This document shows, piece after piece, positions 45,705-54,242 of a DNA stretch of 64,000 nt. The notes under the pieces are model-generated. The model was not told the DNA's origin and made no database searches. It worked only from the letters and a program-made list of their open reading frames with translations. The position numbers were made by a program, and so were the translations under genes. Source of the stretch: Thermoplasmatales archaeon (GTDB taxonomy: Archaea; Thermoplasmatota; Thermoplasmata; Thermoplasmatales; Thermoplasmataceae); contig DAHXNF010000059.1 of NCBI GenBank assembly GCA_027366585.1, positions 62,001-126,000 on the forward strand, read 5' to 3'. Numbering within the stretch: the first letter of the stretch is position 1; every line of letters begins with the position of its first letter.

Positions 45705-46607
45705 CTATACAAGAAAACCCAGAAACATGCCAATGAGCGGAGATACAACCCAGGTTATGACGACGATTAAGAATGGGCGGACGTAGAGGGCCTTGTATTT
45801 GTAGGACAGGCCCGCCCCAAAAACGCTCGAAGTCAGTGTCTGGGTGTTCGACAAAGGGAAGGAGAAAAGTGTCGCGCCTTCCACCATGAAGGACGAAATG
45901 ACAAGTGAGATAAGTGCATTGAAATACCGCATTGAATACATGTCCTCACCCACCCGCATTAGAACCCCGGCGCTGAGGAATGTCGACCCAACGAGGATTC
46001 CAGCTATCACCGCCAATATCGAGGCAGCAGAGAAACCTGCAAAACCTCCAAGAAGGCCAATAGTATTTGCCCCGAGCGTGTAAGCTGTGAACGCTGACAC
46101 TGCGAGCAGAAGCATCTTGAGGGCACTTGCCATGTTCCATGTCCTGTTCGGTTGTATCTTCCTGAAATAAAGATTACCAAGATATGATAATCCTATTGCC
46201 GCTAAAGGCGATAGTATCCATATAAAGAGTAAGAGCTCAAGGTAATCCAGATTTATTCTGCTTCCGATGTGAATGGATAAACCGACTGCAGTGCCGACTA
46301 GGGCCATAGACAGGGATAACGGAGACCTTGCCAGTTGTGCGACTATGAATATGACTATTACTATAGAGAAGAGCATTGCTACGAGGAAGAAGGAATGAGG
46401 CAGGAGAGATAGTGCAACAGAACTCATGTATCTTCCCTGGATGAGGAATCCCGCCAAAAATCCCGCAGCCCCGATCAGTATACCGCCTGCCCTGCTTATG
46501 ATCTTTGATCCAATAAGCGTGCCAACAGCCGCAGACAGGTTGTTACCTGAAACAAACATTGCCAGCAGGAATTCCAGCCCTATTGACAGTAAGAAATAAA
46601 AGTCCAT
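45705..46607 (-). CDS. pit: PiT-family inorganic phosphate transporter
   Basis: 300 residues with about eight to nine membrane helices. The N-terminal GNNLSAAVGTLIGSKI and the repeat GFSAASILAVIAG...VGSTFLSAGVL match the two inverted PiT repeats (PF01384). It is shorter than bacterial PitA, lacking the long central loop, as in other archaea. It is encoded directly after a DUF47 protein with no gap, the usual pairing for phosphate uptake. Confidence 0.85.
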   Translation of the reverse strand: MDFYFLLSIGLEFLLAMFVSGNNLSAAVGTLIGSKIISRAGGILIGAAGFLAGFLIQGRYMSSVALSLLPHSFFLVAMLFSIVIVIFIVAQLARSPLSLSMALVGTAVGLSIHIGSRINLDYLELLLFIWILSPLAAIGLSYLGNLYFRKIQPNRTWNMASALKMLLLAVSAFTAYTLGANTIGLLGGFAGFSAASILAVIAGILVGSTFLSAGVLMRVGEDMYSMRYFNALISLVISSFMVEGATLFSFPLSNTQTLTSSVFGAGLSYKYKALYVRPFLIVVITWVVSPLIGMFLGFLV

Positions 46608-47291
46608 TCAGCGGCTCACTGAGCTCGATATCGTCATGACGAGATCGGAGGCATCCTCGCAGTCGTCCAGCATGTCGTCGATCCTGTGAACTGTATTCAT
46701 TATGTGGGTGAAAACCAGATAGTGCATTTTTGTTGCCTGAACATAAACCCGGTCTATCAGATCATCCTTGATGTCATCCACATCCTCTTCCAGGGACTCT
46801 ATGGCCTTGCGGAAACCCCTGAGCTGTTCAAGATCACCGGCAAGCAGCATGTTATTCAGGTTCTCCAGTGCTTTCTTGTTGTATTCAAGCATGGTGGAAA
46901 ACTTGACATATGCCTCTTCCTTTACGTAGCCTGATAATTCGGGGTTTGCATCGAGGAAATGTGACATCCTCTGTATTTCCCTGGAAAGATAGAGGGTCTT
47001 GTCAAGTATGTCATCGCAGGTCTCAACCAGGTTGAGCAAATGCCCCAGCAGGGTTGAATTTATTGCTCCCTGTGTAATTTCAGACTTGAACGACATCGTG
47101 AGGTCATCGCCTTTCTTTTCTATCGCCCTTATCTGTGAAACAGACCCATCCTGCTTAGATGATATCTGGGATAATTGAGAGGAAAGGATATCAGTTGCCT
47201 TCTGCCCTAATTCTGCATACACCTTAAGGTCCTGAAGAGCCTGTCTTTCGCCTAAAACCAATAGGCGCCTCAGAAATCCTTTGCTGGGCAT
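46608..47291 (-). CDS. DUF47 (PhoU-like) phosphate transport accessory protein
   Basis: 227 residues, wholly helical. DUF47 features are the charged helices IRAIEKKGDDL, LVETCDDILDKTLYLSREI and a C-terminal HRIDDMLDDCEDASDLV, which form the PhoU-like metal-binding bundles. DUF47 proteins modulate adjacent PiT transporters. The pit start codon follows this gene's stop codon immediately. Confidence 0.92.
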   Translation of the reverse strand: MPSKGFLRRLLVLGERQALQDLKVYAELGQKATDILSSQLSQISSKQDGSVSQIRAIEKKGDDLTMSFKSEITQGAINSTLLGHLLNLVETCDDILDKTLYLSREIQRMSHFLDANPELSGYVKEEAYVKFSTMLEYNKKALENLNNMLLAGDLEQLRGFRKAIESLEEDVDDIKDDLIDRVYVQATKMHYLVFTHIMNTVHRIDDMLDDCEDASDLVMTISSSVSR

Positions 47292-47427
47292 GCCGCAGGA
47301 TTGTTAATTCCTATTTATCATTTATTCAATTCTGAATGTTGCGGCACATGATAGAAACAAAAGGATTCGATCAGCACCTGCCTGGTTCGGTGCAAAATTG
47401 ATATCACTCCTCCTCCTTATGGCAGGC

Positions 47428-48246
47428 ATGAAAGTCCTGATCTCCGTGGATGCCGAAGGTTTACAGGGAATAACTTTTGGAACACAGGTACTGCCGAACC
47501 TCGATCTGTATCAGGAAGGTAGGGATGCCATGACAGACTCCATCAATGCTGTAGCCGAGGGCGCTTTCAGGGGCGGTGCCACCTCTGTAACTATAGTTGA
47601 TTCACATGACGGCAACAGGAACATACCCGCTGGGAAGATAATGCGTGAAGCGAGACTTATTTCAGGTTGGCCCAAGGAACTGAGCATGGTGGAAGGGGCA
47701 CGCGATTCCGACCTCCTGTTCATGGTGGGATATCACAGTCGTGCCGGATCTACCCACGGCGTGCTTGACCATACATATTCGACCAACGTGCACAGGCTAT
47801 GGATCAACGGGCAGGAGATGGGAGAAATCGGCCTCAGCGCAGCAGTTGCAGGTAAGCTTGGAGTGAGATCCGCAATGGTTGCCGGGGATACAGCAGCAGT
47901 AATCGAAGCTCGTGCAATACTACCCGATTGTGAATTCGTAACCTTAAAGGACGGTTTGTCCAGATACTCGGCAAACTCCCTCTCCGGAAAAGAGGCGCTA
48001 GAGCTTCTCAAATCTTCCGCCGAAAGGGCCGTAGAGCGCCATGGAACGCAGTTCATCGTGAAGGAGCCGGTGAAGGTAAAAATAGAATTCCAGAATTCAG
48101 GAATGGCCGACAACTGCATGCTGCTTCCCGGGACCAGCAGGAAGGATGCATACACTGTGGAGACAGAAGGCCCTGACATCATTGACGCATACAGGCTGTT
48201 CAGGGTCATGGTATCCCTCTCTTCTTTCTATCATGGCGAGTACTGA
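47428..48246 (+). CDS. dppA: M55 family D-aminopeptidase (DppA-like)
   Basis: 272 residues from ATG 47428; ATG 47419 or TTG 47398 would add residues before the conserved MKVLISVDAEGLQG. Metal ligands start with Asp8 and Glu10, followed by VDSHDGNRN, GYHSRAG...HGVLDHT and NGQEMGEIGL, all typical of M55 peptidases. Bacillus DppA is a zinc D-aminopeptidase releasing D-Ala from peptides. It may process D-residue peptides, which could relate to the gene cluster at 9295-13703; that link is inference. Confidence 0.9.
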   Translation: MKVLISVDAEGLQGITFGTQVLPNLDLYQEGRDAMTDSINAVAEGAFRGGATSVTIVDSHDGNRNIPAGKIMREARLISGWPKELSMVEGARDSDLLFMVGYHSRAGSTHGVLDHTYSTNVHRLWINGQEMGEIGLSAAVAGKLGVRSAMVAGDTAAVIEARAILPDCEFVTLKDGLSRYSANSLSGKEALELLKSSAERAVERHGTQFIVKEPVKVKIEFQNSGMADNCMLLPGTSRKDAYTVETEGPDIIDAYRLFRVMVSLSSFYHGEY

Positions 48247-48307
48247 TAACTCCTTATAGAGGCAGGAGGAAAAGTGAAATAATGTACTATTATACTCACC
48301 AGAGAAT

Positions 48308-48940
48308 TTGTTTAACATAATATTTTTCGTGACCGTATTTGTCGCAGTCTTCTCGGTGCTGAACCCAATAGGTGCAATCCCTATACTGATTGCACTGACA
48401 GAGAACTACACCCCTGAGGAGAGGAAGCATGTTATAAAGAAAAGCATCACAGTCGCAGGAGGCATCATAATCGCATTCATGTTTGTTGGGACATATATCT
48501 TCAGGGGCCTAGGAATCAACATCTCAGACTTCGAGGTTGCAGGCGGGATCCTGCTTTTCAAGGTTGCATTCGACATGATTCAGGGCAGGACCTCAAACAC
48601 GAAACTCACGACAGCCGAACAGGAGGACACATTATCGAGAGAAGCAGTTGGTGTGGTTCCACTGGGAATGCCCCTGCTTGCAGGCCCTGGAACGATCACG
48701 ACTTCGATTATATATTTCAATCTTAAGTCAAATGGCATAGATGACCAGATTCTGGTGTTTATCGCCGTTGTGTTGACAATAATAACAGCCTACATCATCC
48801 TCATGTTCTCGACTGCTCTCTTCAAGCGCTTAGGAAAAACAGGTTCGCTGGTGATCTCAAGGATCATGGGACTACTGCTGGCATCAATCGGGATCGAGTT
48901 TATTGCTAGCGGGATCTTTGGCCTGTATTTACAGTTCTGA
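48308..48940 (+). CDS. MarC family integral membrane protein
   Basis: 210 residues from a TTG start, the only start before the first helix. About six helices; the MarC signatures SVLNPIGAIPILIAL and GGILLFKVAFDMIQG are clear, with PLGMPLLAGPGTIT in the second repeat. MarC proteins are small transporter-like proteins whose substrates are not established. The 3' end overlaps convergent aroD by 35 bases. Confidence 0.87.
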   Translation: MFNIIFFVTVFVAVFSVLNPIGAIPILIALTENYTPEERKHVIKKSITVAGGIIIAFMFVGTYIFRGLGINISDFEVAGGILLFKVAFDMIQGRTSNTKLTTAEQEDTLSREAVGVVPLGMPLLAGPGTITTSIIYFNLKSNGIDDQILVFIAVVLTIITAYIILMFSTALFKRLGKTGSLVISRIMGLLLASIGIEFIASGIFGLYLQF

Positions 48941-49616
48941 ACAGCTTGAAAATAGACCTGTATTGATCCGGATCCAGCTGCCCCGGAGCTGTGCTCCTGC
49001 CTCCGGATGCATAAACGAAGTCAGATATGAAATAAGCTGCAACTGCCCGTATGAAACCGTCTTTACCCATCGGAGAAAAGCACAGGGGACGGTCAATGCC
49101 ACTGAACACTTTCTGCATTAAGAAAACATCTGTAAGAAAATCAGTCCTGGACTCGTAAGCGACTGCCACCTTTACGACATCTGATCTCATTTTCAAGAGA
49201 TTCTTCAGCAGATCCTCGGACAAATCCGGATGTGTCCCATGATATGATCGGATCATGCAACCGCTTCCAGCAACGATTCCGGAAATGCGCATGTCAACAT
49301 CGATTGCTGGAGCATCGTTTTCTACAGCTATGGAATAAAATATCCTTGCTTCCTCCTCATCCTCCGTCCTGTAAGTGAAGATATAGGGCAATTGCATCGA
49401 GGATAGTTGTGAAAGTAGGTTTTGCAGGTCATTTTCCGATCTTCTGGAAAGGAGGTCATACCTTATCTCAACCAGGTCCCGCTTTCCGGGATGAATCTTC
49501 ATGATGAGCCTGAGCAGTGCCCTGGAATCCTTTGCCTGGTATGAGGTTATTATTGCGGGAGATCCATTGATGACCGGTACCCCACCAATATTAATCGAGA
49601 TCCAGTTCTTCTTCAT
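48906..49616 (-). CDS. aroD: 3-dehydroquinate dehydratase, type I
   Basis: 236 residues. Type I features are EIRYDLL, IFTYRTEDEEE, the catalytic histidine in SYHGTHP and the Schiff-base lysine in VVKVAVAYE, with CFSPMGKDGFIRA and the C-terminal GQLDPDQY. It converts 3-dehydroquinate to 3-dehydroshikimate. It lies 45 kb from the aroB-E-K-A operon, so this step is encoded separately. Confidence 0.94.
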   Translation of the reverse strand: MKKNWISINIGGVPVINGSPAIITSYQAKDSRALLRLIMKIHPGKRDLVEIRYDLLSRRSENDLQNLLSQLSSMQLPYIFTYRTEDEEEARIFYSIAVENDAPAIDVDMRISGIVAGSGCMIRSYHGTHPDLSEDLLKNLLKMRSDVVKVAVAYESRTDFLTDVFLMQKVFSGIDRPLCFSPMGKDGFIRAVAAYFISDFVYASGGRSTAPGQLDPDQYRSIFKLFRTVNTGQRSR

Positions 49617-49673
49617 GCAAGATCATCCGCAGAGTGAATAATAATTTATATTCTCTTCAAACCTTACGATTGA

Positions 49674-50114
49674 GTGACAATGTTCAAGATGACAATGGTT
49701 TCAGCCCCTTCGAGAATCCTGGATGCTGATCTGGACAAGACAATAGCTTACTTCCTTTCAGACATCGGCTATATACCTCGCCTGAGACCAGATACTGACT
49801 TTAGCCAGATTTCCCAGTCTATTTATTTCAAGCTGTTCAAGGAATGTTTCCTTCTGAAATCTGACAGGTTCTGGACAGGTGATGAGCTCATGTCCTATCT
49901 GAAAACTAGCAGGACAACGCTTTACAGGCACCTTAACAAGCTTAAGGGAATGGATATACTGGAGGAGACGCAGGACGGAAAGACAAAGAAGTACCGTCTC
50001 AGGTCAGGCGATCTTATCCGGGCGTGGAGCTGGGTGGAAGTTAATATGAAAATGGCGATGGATAATTACAGGAAGACAGTTGAACACATCTCCAGTTTGA
50101 TCCAGAAAGCCTAG
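49674..50114 (+). CDS. winged-helix transcriptional regulator
   Basis: 146 residues from GTG 49674 (ATG 49680 is the alternative). A winged helix spans about 62-105 (WTGDELMSYLKTSRTTLYRH, then LNKLKGMDILEET and a basic wing KTKKYRLR). The N-terminal 50 residues and the C-terminal helix may dimerise. It resembles small archaeal ArsR-type regulators; ligand and targets are unknown. Confidence 0.75.
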   Translation: MTMFKMTMVSAPSRILDADLDKTIAYFLSDIGYIPRLRPDTDFSQISQSIYFKLFKECFLLKSDRFWTGDELMSYLKTSRTTLYRHLNKLKGMDILEETQDGKTKKYRLRSGDLIRAWSWVEVNMKMAMDNYRKTVEHISSLIQKA

Positions 50115-50156
50115 AACACTAAGATCTCCGCTTTTACCATTTAGGATTGCAAAATG

Positions 50157-50166
50157 TTTATAGAAA
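50157..50166 (+). promoter_or_regulatory. putative TATA box upstream of the hypothetical gene at 50192
   Basis: TTTATAGAAA lies 26-35 bases before the TTG at 50192, in the range expected for a leaderless archaeal promoter. It favours 50192 over the upstream TTG at 50147. Confidence 0.4.
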
Positions 50167-50191
50167 GAAAAGCATCATTTGCCGTTCCAGT

Positions 50192-50503
50192 TTGAGTGAA
50201 ATTTCAAAGATTCTGAAAGGGTTGGGAATACGCATGGACATGATTGAGATTAAGAAAGGTGGTAAGTACAGGGTATTATCTGCCAGTGGTGGAGATGATT
50301 CAATAACTACTGAAGGAGAGTTTGTTGGATACACTGTCCTGGGCGAAGAAGGCGCGATAGTTTTCAGGGTAAAGGAGAAGGATAGATCTTTCCTCAGGAT
50401 GATTCCTGTAGGTGGTGTTTTCTCTATCGAGTTCGACAACGAAGATCTCCTTAAAGTAAAGGATAAACCAGACGAACACGAAAAAACCAACTACATAAAC
50501 TAG
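50192..50503 (+). CDS. hypothetical small protein
   Basis: 103 residues from TTG 50192 (beginning MSEISKILKGLG); ATG at 50234 is another option. A beta-rich core reads KKGGKYRVLSA, FVGYTVLGEEGAIVFRV and FLRMIPVGGVFSIEF, suggesting a small barrel, and the tail is charged. No known family is recognised, though the shape is like RNA- or ligand-binding barrels. It is convergent with thpR. Confidence 0.6.
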   Translation: MSEISKILKGLGIRMDMIEIKKGGKYRVLSASGGDDSITTEGEFVGYTVLGEEGAIVFRVKEKDRSFLRMIPVGGVFSIEFDNEDLLKVKDKPDEHEKTNYIN

Positions 50504-50504
50504 G

Positions 50505-51011
50505 TCAGCAAATTTTTTCGTATACCGGTCCACGTGCAGTAAGAGTGCTACGGTAGAGCGCAGGTCTCTCCAGAAGTATTGGCTCTCCGAGATCACTGTT
50601 CCTTTCTGTATACATTGAAATATCAACGGGTTTCCTTGCTCGTCCAATCGTTATGTGAGGAAGGAATTTCCGGTCCTCCCGCAGGTTCAGGGAACTACAG
50701 ATAGAGTCATGGTATTCATTGATCATGTCGTTCTCAACAATCAGGGCGACAATTCTTGCTTTCCTCAGGGAAGGAAGACCGGTTATCTTCGCTGGGAGTG
50801 CCTTCAAATCCCCGAATCCGCCTTGGATGATATATGCGCATATGTCACTGGCACTTGTTTCACTTATATCTCCAAGGAAGAGGAGTGTCAAGTGTACATT
50901 GTGGCTATCGGTAAACCTGACATCTCCAAGATCAAGTCCTGCCTGGATAGTTTCAACCCTTTCTGGATGGGCAACCCGCATTCCAATGAAGCATCTCATG
51001 CGCTGCGACAT
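50505..51011 (-). CDS. thpR: RNA 2',3'-cyclic phosphodiesterase (LigT/ThpR)
   Basis: 168 residues (164 if Met5 at 50999 is used). The two HxTx motifs, HLTLLFLG and HITIGRAR, identify the 2H phosphoesterase family, which opens 2',3'-cyclic phosphates on RNA. Met5 lies 25 bases from a shared palindromic TATA box, so the leaderless mRNA probably starts there. Divergent from gcvH. Confidence 0.92.
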   Translation of the reverse strand: MSQRMRCFIGMRVAHPERVETIQAGLDLGDVRFTDSHNVHLTLLFLGDISETSASDICAYIIQGGFGDLKALPAKITGLPSLRKARIVALIVENDMINEYHDSICSSLNLREDRKFLPHITIGRARKPVDISMYTERNSDLGEPILLERPALYRSTLTARGPVYEKIC

Positions 51012-51020
51012 ATATTCAAT

Positions 51021-51028
51021 TTATATAA
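51021..51028. promoter_or_regulatory. palindromic TATA box shared by gcvH and thpR
   Basis: TTATATAA is its own reverse complement. Its centre lies 24.5 bases before the gcvH ATG (51049) and 25.5 bases before the Met5 codon of thpR (50999) on the other strand. One TBP site could therefore drive both leaderless transcripts. Confidence 0.6.
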
Positions 51029-51048
51029 CCAGAACCACTTTCTGTCTA

Positions 51049-51423
51049 ATGTCTAACGTTCCTGAAAACCTGAAGTATACGAAGACGCATGAGTGGGTCT
51101 CTATAAGCGGAAACACTGCCACCATCGGCATTACCGATTACGCACAGCACCAGCTTACTGACATTGTGTTCGTCGATTTTCCCAAGGTGGGAGAAAAAAG
51201 GAAGAAACAATCCGTGCTCCTCACAGTTGAGTCTGTTAAGTCAGCCGAAGATGTCTTCTCTCCAGTGGATGGAGAGATACTGGAAACAAACAAGGCACTG
51301 GTTGATTCTCCCGAGCTGTTGAACAAGGACTCGTACACCAACTGGATGGTCAAGATGAAGGTATCCGCCCCTCCTCCTGATCTCATGACTCCAGCCCAGT
51401 ACAAGAAGCACATCGGGGAGTAG
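51049..51423 (+). CDS. gcvH: glycine cleavage system H protein
   Basis: 124 residues from ATG 51049, supported by a TATA box 25 bases upstream; a longer in-frame extension exists but is not coding-like. The lipoyl attachment lysine is Lys64 in TVESVKSAEDVFSPVDG. H protein shuttles the aminomethyl group between P and T proteins; some archaeal versions may serve lipoate metabolism instead. The other gcv genes are not in this window. It is followed directly by rlmE. Confidence 0.94.
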   Translation: MSNVPENLKYTKTHEWVSISGNTATIGITDYAQHQLTDIVFVDFPKVGEKRKKQSVLLTVESVKSAEDVFSPVDGEILETNKALVDSPELLNKDSYTNWMVKMKVSAPPPDLMTPAQYKKHIGE

Positions 51424-51425
51424 AT

Positions 51426-52022
51426 ACGGATCGGCGGGACACATACTACTTCAAGGCGAAAAATGCAGGTCTGCGAAGCAGGGCTGCATACAAGCTGGAA
51501 CAAATCCAGCGGGATTATGGCATTCTGCACAGGGACGACGCTGTACTGGAGATAGGATCTTCACCTGGCGGATGGTCTGAAATTGTTGTTCAGCTCACCA
51601 ATGCCCCGGTTCTTGCTATCGACACAGCAAAGATGGAAGATGTCGAAGGCGTTCGTTTCATAAGAGCCGACATAACCAGGCCGGGGATAGAAGCGAAGGT
51701 AGCAGCATTCCTGAATGAAATCGGCAGGCCACGCTTTGGCGCCATCATCTCAGATGCGATGTCCAGGACAACCGGGCACCACGAACTTGATCATTCCTCC
51801 TCCTACATGATTGGCGAGAGTGTGATGCATCTGTGCCAGCCATTCCTGGCAACGAATGGAAATGTTCTGGTAAAGCAATTCCAGGGTGATATGACCCCTG
51901 GATTCAAGAGGAAATGGGAAGGTGATTTTGCCTTCTCGAAGATAGTAAAGCCAAGGGCTTCCAGGGGAACGAGTTCAGAAGTATACATCCTATTTAAGGG
52001 CTACAGGAGGCTGGTCGTCTGA
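51426..52022 (+). CDS. rlmE: 23S rRNA 2'-O-ribose methyltransferase RlmE (FtsJ/RrmJ)
   Basis: 198 residues if started at ACG 51426. The frame is open from 51381 and encodes RSRAAYKL, LEIGSSPGGWSE (SAM motif I), ISDAMS, VKQF and SSEVYIL, giving the complete K-D-K-E catalytic set. The first ATG in frame, 51633, would delete motif I and the first lysine. No ATG, GTG or TTG occurs between 51381 and 51633. A GGGGAG (51415-51420) lies five bases before ACG 51426, where RlmE N-termini normally begin. A near-cognate start, a frameshift out of gcvH or a sequence error are the options. Confidence 0.8.
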   Translation, partial: TDRRDTYYFKAKNAGLRSRAAYKLEQIQRDYGILHRDDAVLEIGSSPGGWSEIVVQLTNAPVLAIDTAKMEDVEGVRFIRADITRPGIEAKVAAFLNEIGRPRFGAIISDAMSRTTGHHELDHSSSYMIGESVMHLCQPFLATNGNVLVKQFQGDMTPGFKRKWEGDFAFSKIVKPRASRGTSSEVYILFKGYRRLVV

Positions 52023-52652
52023 TATATTGTCCTTCAGGTAACCGACAAAATCCTTATAGAATTCATAGTCAAGAACTATGGCGACCCGCTTCGCCTTCTC
52101 GTCCTTAAGGTATGCAATAGCTGCCTTCTCAATCGAGGCGAGGCGTTCCTCTTCCACTTTCCCAAGGCCGGGAACTTTGTTCACAATGGTCGTCCATTCT
52201 TCCACGAATTGCTCTGCATTTGAAGACTTAAAGGAATGCCTCATTATCAGGCGCTTCCTGACGGAATGGCGAATCAGGTCGAATGCATGAACGTTCTCGG
52301 TATATACCCTTGAATATTCCTCCTCTTCCATGTCTATGCCATGAATTTCGATACCGAAATGCCTGGCATACTTGATTGGCTCCATGTATATTGGTGGCGG
52401 CACCATGACCTCACCATATTCTGATAGCACGGTGCCATAGATCAGCTCATAGTCGGAGAGCGTGATCTCGTACGGCTCCTCCATGAATTTCTCAAGCGCA
52501 GTTATCGATTCTTCCGGAATCGAGACGAGGATAAGATCGGGCCGGAAATTCTGCAATTCTTCCTGTAACTGTGTGCCCTCGCTGATGAGGCCCTTGATTC
52601 CGCCAAAAACAAGTATTTCCGATCCATTCGGTTCGCGAATCTGGTCAATCAT
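51990..52652 (-). CDS. hypothetical protein, weakly TraB-like
   Basis: 220 residues, soluble. The start, ILVFGGIKGLISEGTQLQEE and FRPDLILVSIPEES, has the alternating pattern of TraB/PrgY-type domains, as does FGIEIHGIDMEEEEY later, but the usual histidine and glutamate motifs are not clear. Its ATG overlaps the stop of the XRE regulator gene by four bases, so both belong to one operon. The 3' end overlaps rlmE by 33 bases. Confidence 0.6.
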   Translation of the reverse strand: MIDQIREPNGSEILVFGGIKGLISEGTQLQEELQNFRPDLILVSIPEESITALEKFMEEPYEITLSDYELIYGTVLSEYGEVMVPPPIYMEPIKYARHFGIEIHGIDMEEEEYSRVYTENVHAFDLIRHSVRKRLIMRHSFKSSNAEQFVEEWTTIVNKVPGLGKVEEERLASIEKAAIAYLKDEKAKRVAIVLDYEFYKDFVGYLKDNISDDQPPVALK

Positions 52653-53599
52653 CTATTATCCGCTTTCTTTCGTAAAATATCGACAAGGCGCTCCTTATCT
52701 CCAGCATTTGCTATTTCCTTATTGTTCAGGACAGGGACACCTGAAATGCTTGTCTTGCCTGTATTCATCCTTGTCACAACCATAGCATATTTCTCGAAAA
52801 TCTGGGAAAGGCTTGCAATCGCTTTTGCCTTCCTGTAATTATCCAGTTCCTCCGAGAGGCCCATTATGATTTGATCCTCGGTCACATCAGTGGCCATCGC
52901 GTCAAACGGTGTCTTCCGGAAAGGATACATGCTGAAACCTATGGATCTCATCAACTGCAGGACCGCGCTGTAAAAATCGTTGACAATGGGATCCCGGTTC
53001 TCTCCCACCAATGAATCCTCGAGATGTTTTGCCAGGTTTATCCGCATCTTAAGATCAGCGGCAAAAACGCGCTGGAGCCTGTTGAAAACTTCAAGAGTTG
53101 CTGCGGAACCAGACTCATAAAGAGAAATGCTTCTCCGCGAAACGCCGATAAGGTTTGATACAGCGCCAATGGAGAAGCGGTGCTCTTCCCTGATTTTTCT
53201 GAGTGAATCGCCGTTTATTGATACATAGTACCCGCCATGTGCCGAAAATATGTACGGGCTCTCTCCGTCAAGGTAGGCAATATAAGTCTCGTAAGTCATT
53301 ATTGGTACTTCGTGCCTGAAGTATATAATCCCGTCCTCAAGGCTGCCGTTGCTCGCCCTGCTTCCTATGATTATTGCAACGCAGCCAAGGATTTTTGAAA
53401 CGTTCATCAGGTCTCTCGCGCCTTCCTCGCGCATGGTTTCGATATTGTACAGGATCTTGATCAGGAATTTATCATCCTCTCTTCTGGCAGCAATGTCAAA
53501 GGTGGAAATTCCATCCAGATCGGGCTCCGCGAATACAAAACCCCTGTTTCGCAACTGAATCGCTAATTCCTTCAAAAGGAACTTCCTGAAATCTTCCAC
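52649..53599 (-). CDS. archaeal XRE-family regulator with N-terminal sensor domain
   Basis: 316 residues. The helix-turn-helix is at about 131-185 (LRKIREEHRFSIGAVSNLIG, then VSRRSISLYESG). The N-terminal part resembles a restriction-nuclease-like or ligand-binding fold (FDIAARREDDKFLIKILYN), and the C-terminal part is mixed helix and strand. The arrangement matches a widespread archaeal family of putative HTH regulators. It overlaps the downstream TraB-like gene by four bases. Confidence 0.85.
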   Translation of the reverse strand: MEDFRKFLLKELAIQLRNRGFVFAEPDLDGISTFDIAARREDDKFLIKILYNIETMREEGARDLMNVSKILGCVAIIIGSRASNGSLEDGIIYFRHEVPIMTYETYIAYLDGESPYIFSAHGGYYVSINGDSLRKIREEHRFSIGAVSNLIGVSRRSISLYESGSAATLEVFNRLQRVFAADLKMRINLAKHLEDSLVGENRDPIVNDFYSAVLQLMRSIGFSMYPFRKTPFDAMATDVTEDQIIMGLSEELDNYRKAKAIASLSQIFEKYAMVVTRMNTGKTSISGVPVLNNKEIANAGDKERLVDILRKKADNR

Positions 53600-53633
53600 G
53601 CAGATATGTATTAATCTCCGTATATAAACATTG

Positions 53634-54242
53634 TCAGAATTTTAGCGGTTCAGCAGATTCCTGCAGGAGCAGGGTAGAAACCTTGTTAGGGCAAACTACA
53701 ACTTCGCATGTCTTGCACAGATAATTAGGGGAATCAATGTCAGGTTTTGATACATGAATCCTGAGGATGCCCTTGATAGCAGCAATTTCCTTTATCTCAT
53801 GATCCTGCAGGGGGGTTCTTAGAACTACCCTGATGAAGCTCTTCTTCTTCCCGTCTGTCCTCGAGACCATCTCCGTAATGTAAAGTGACTTGCTTGAAAT
53901 GAACTGATTGAATTCCACAAAGACCCTCTGAAAAAGACCCGTTGATACCTGGATCTCGATGACTTCATTGCCAATCAATGGTGCAACCTGCGTGCAATCA
54001 ACATCAGACGCGACATGTGCCATCACGGTTGCAATTGCGTGGTTTGACTCAATCTGCCTTAAAGTCTCATAGACAGTTCGCCTGTTGACATTGAACGCCT
54101 TGGCAACCTCGGAAGTCGGTATCTCTATCTGCCCGATCCAGAACCTCCCGGAGCGTATGGATATACCCATATTGAACAGCCCCTCGGCAATTCTTCTCCT
54201 GGTTGGACTATCAATGAAAAAATTTTCGATCAGGATGAGCAT
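53634..54242 (-). CDS. HTH regulator with C-terminal ACT-like domain
   Basis: 202 residues. A helix-turn-helix lies near 45-68 (IPTSEVAKAFNVNRRTVYET). The rest alternates strands and helices like an ACT domain, matching archaeal predicted regulators of amino acid metabolism. A C-terminal YLCKTCEVVVCPNKV motif may bind metal. The stop is 34 bases before the XRE gene, so the three regulators/hypotheticals may be co-transcribed. Confidence 0.78.
   Translation of the reverse strand: MLILIENFFIDSPTRRRIAEGLFNMGISIRSGRFWIGQIEIPTSEVAKAFNVNRRTVYETLRQIESNHAIATVMAHVASDVDCTQVAPLIGNEVIEIQVSTGLFQRVFVEFNQFISSKSLYITEMVSRTDGKKKSFIRVVLRTPLQDHEIKEIAAIKGILRIHVSKPDIDSPNYLCKTCEVVVCPNKVSTLLLQESAEPLKF

Noticed and set aside
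50719..51048. N-terminal extension of the gcvH frame
   Set aside because: Antisense to thpR and upstream of the TATA box; the H protein normally begins near 51049.
51633..52022. 129-residue short form of RlmE from the first ATG
   Set aside because: It would lack SAM motif I and the first catalytic lysine, which are encoded upstream in the same frame.
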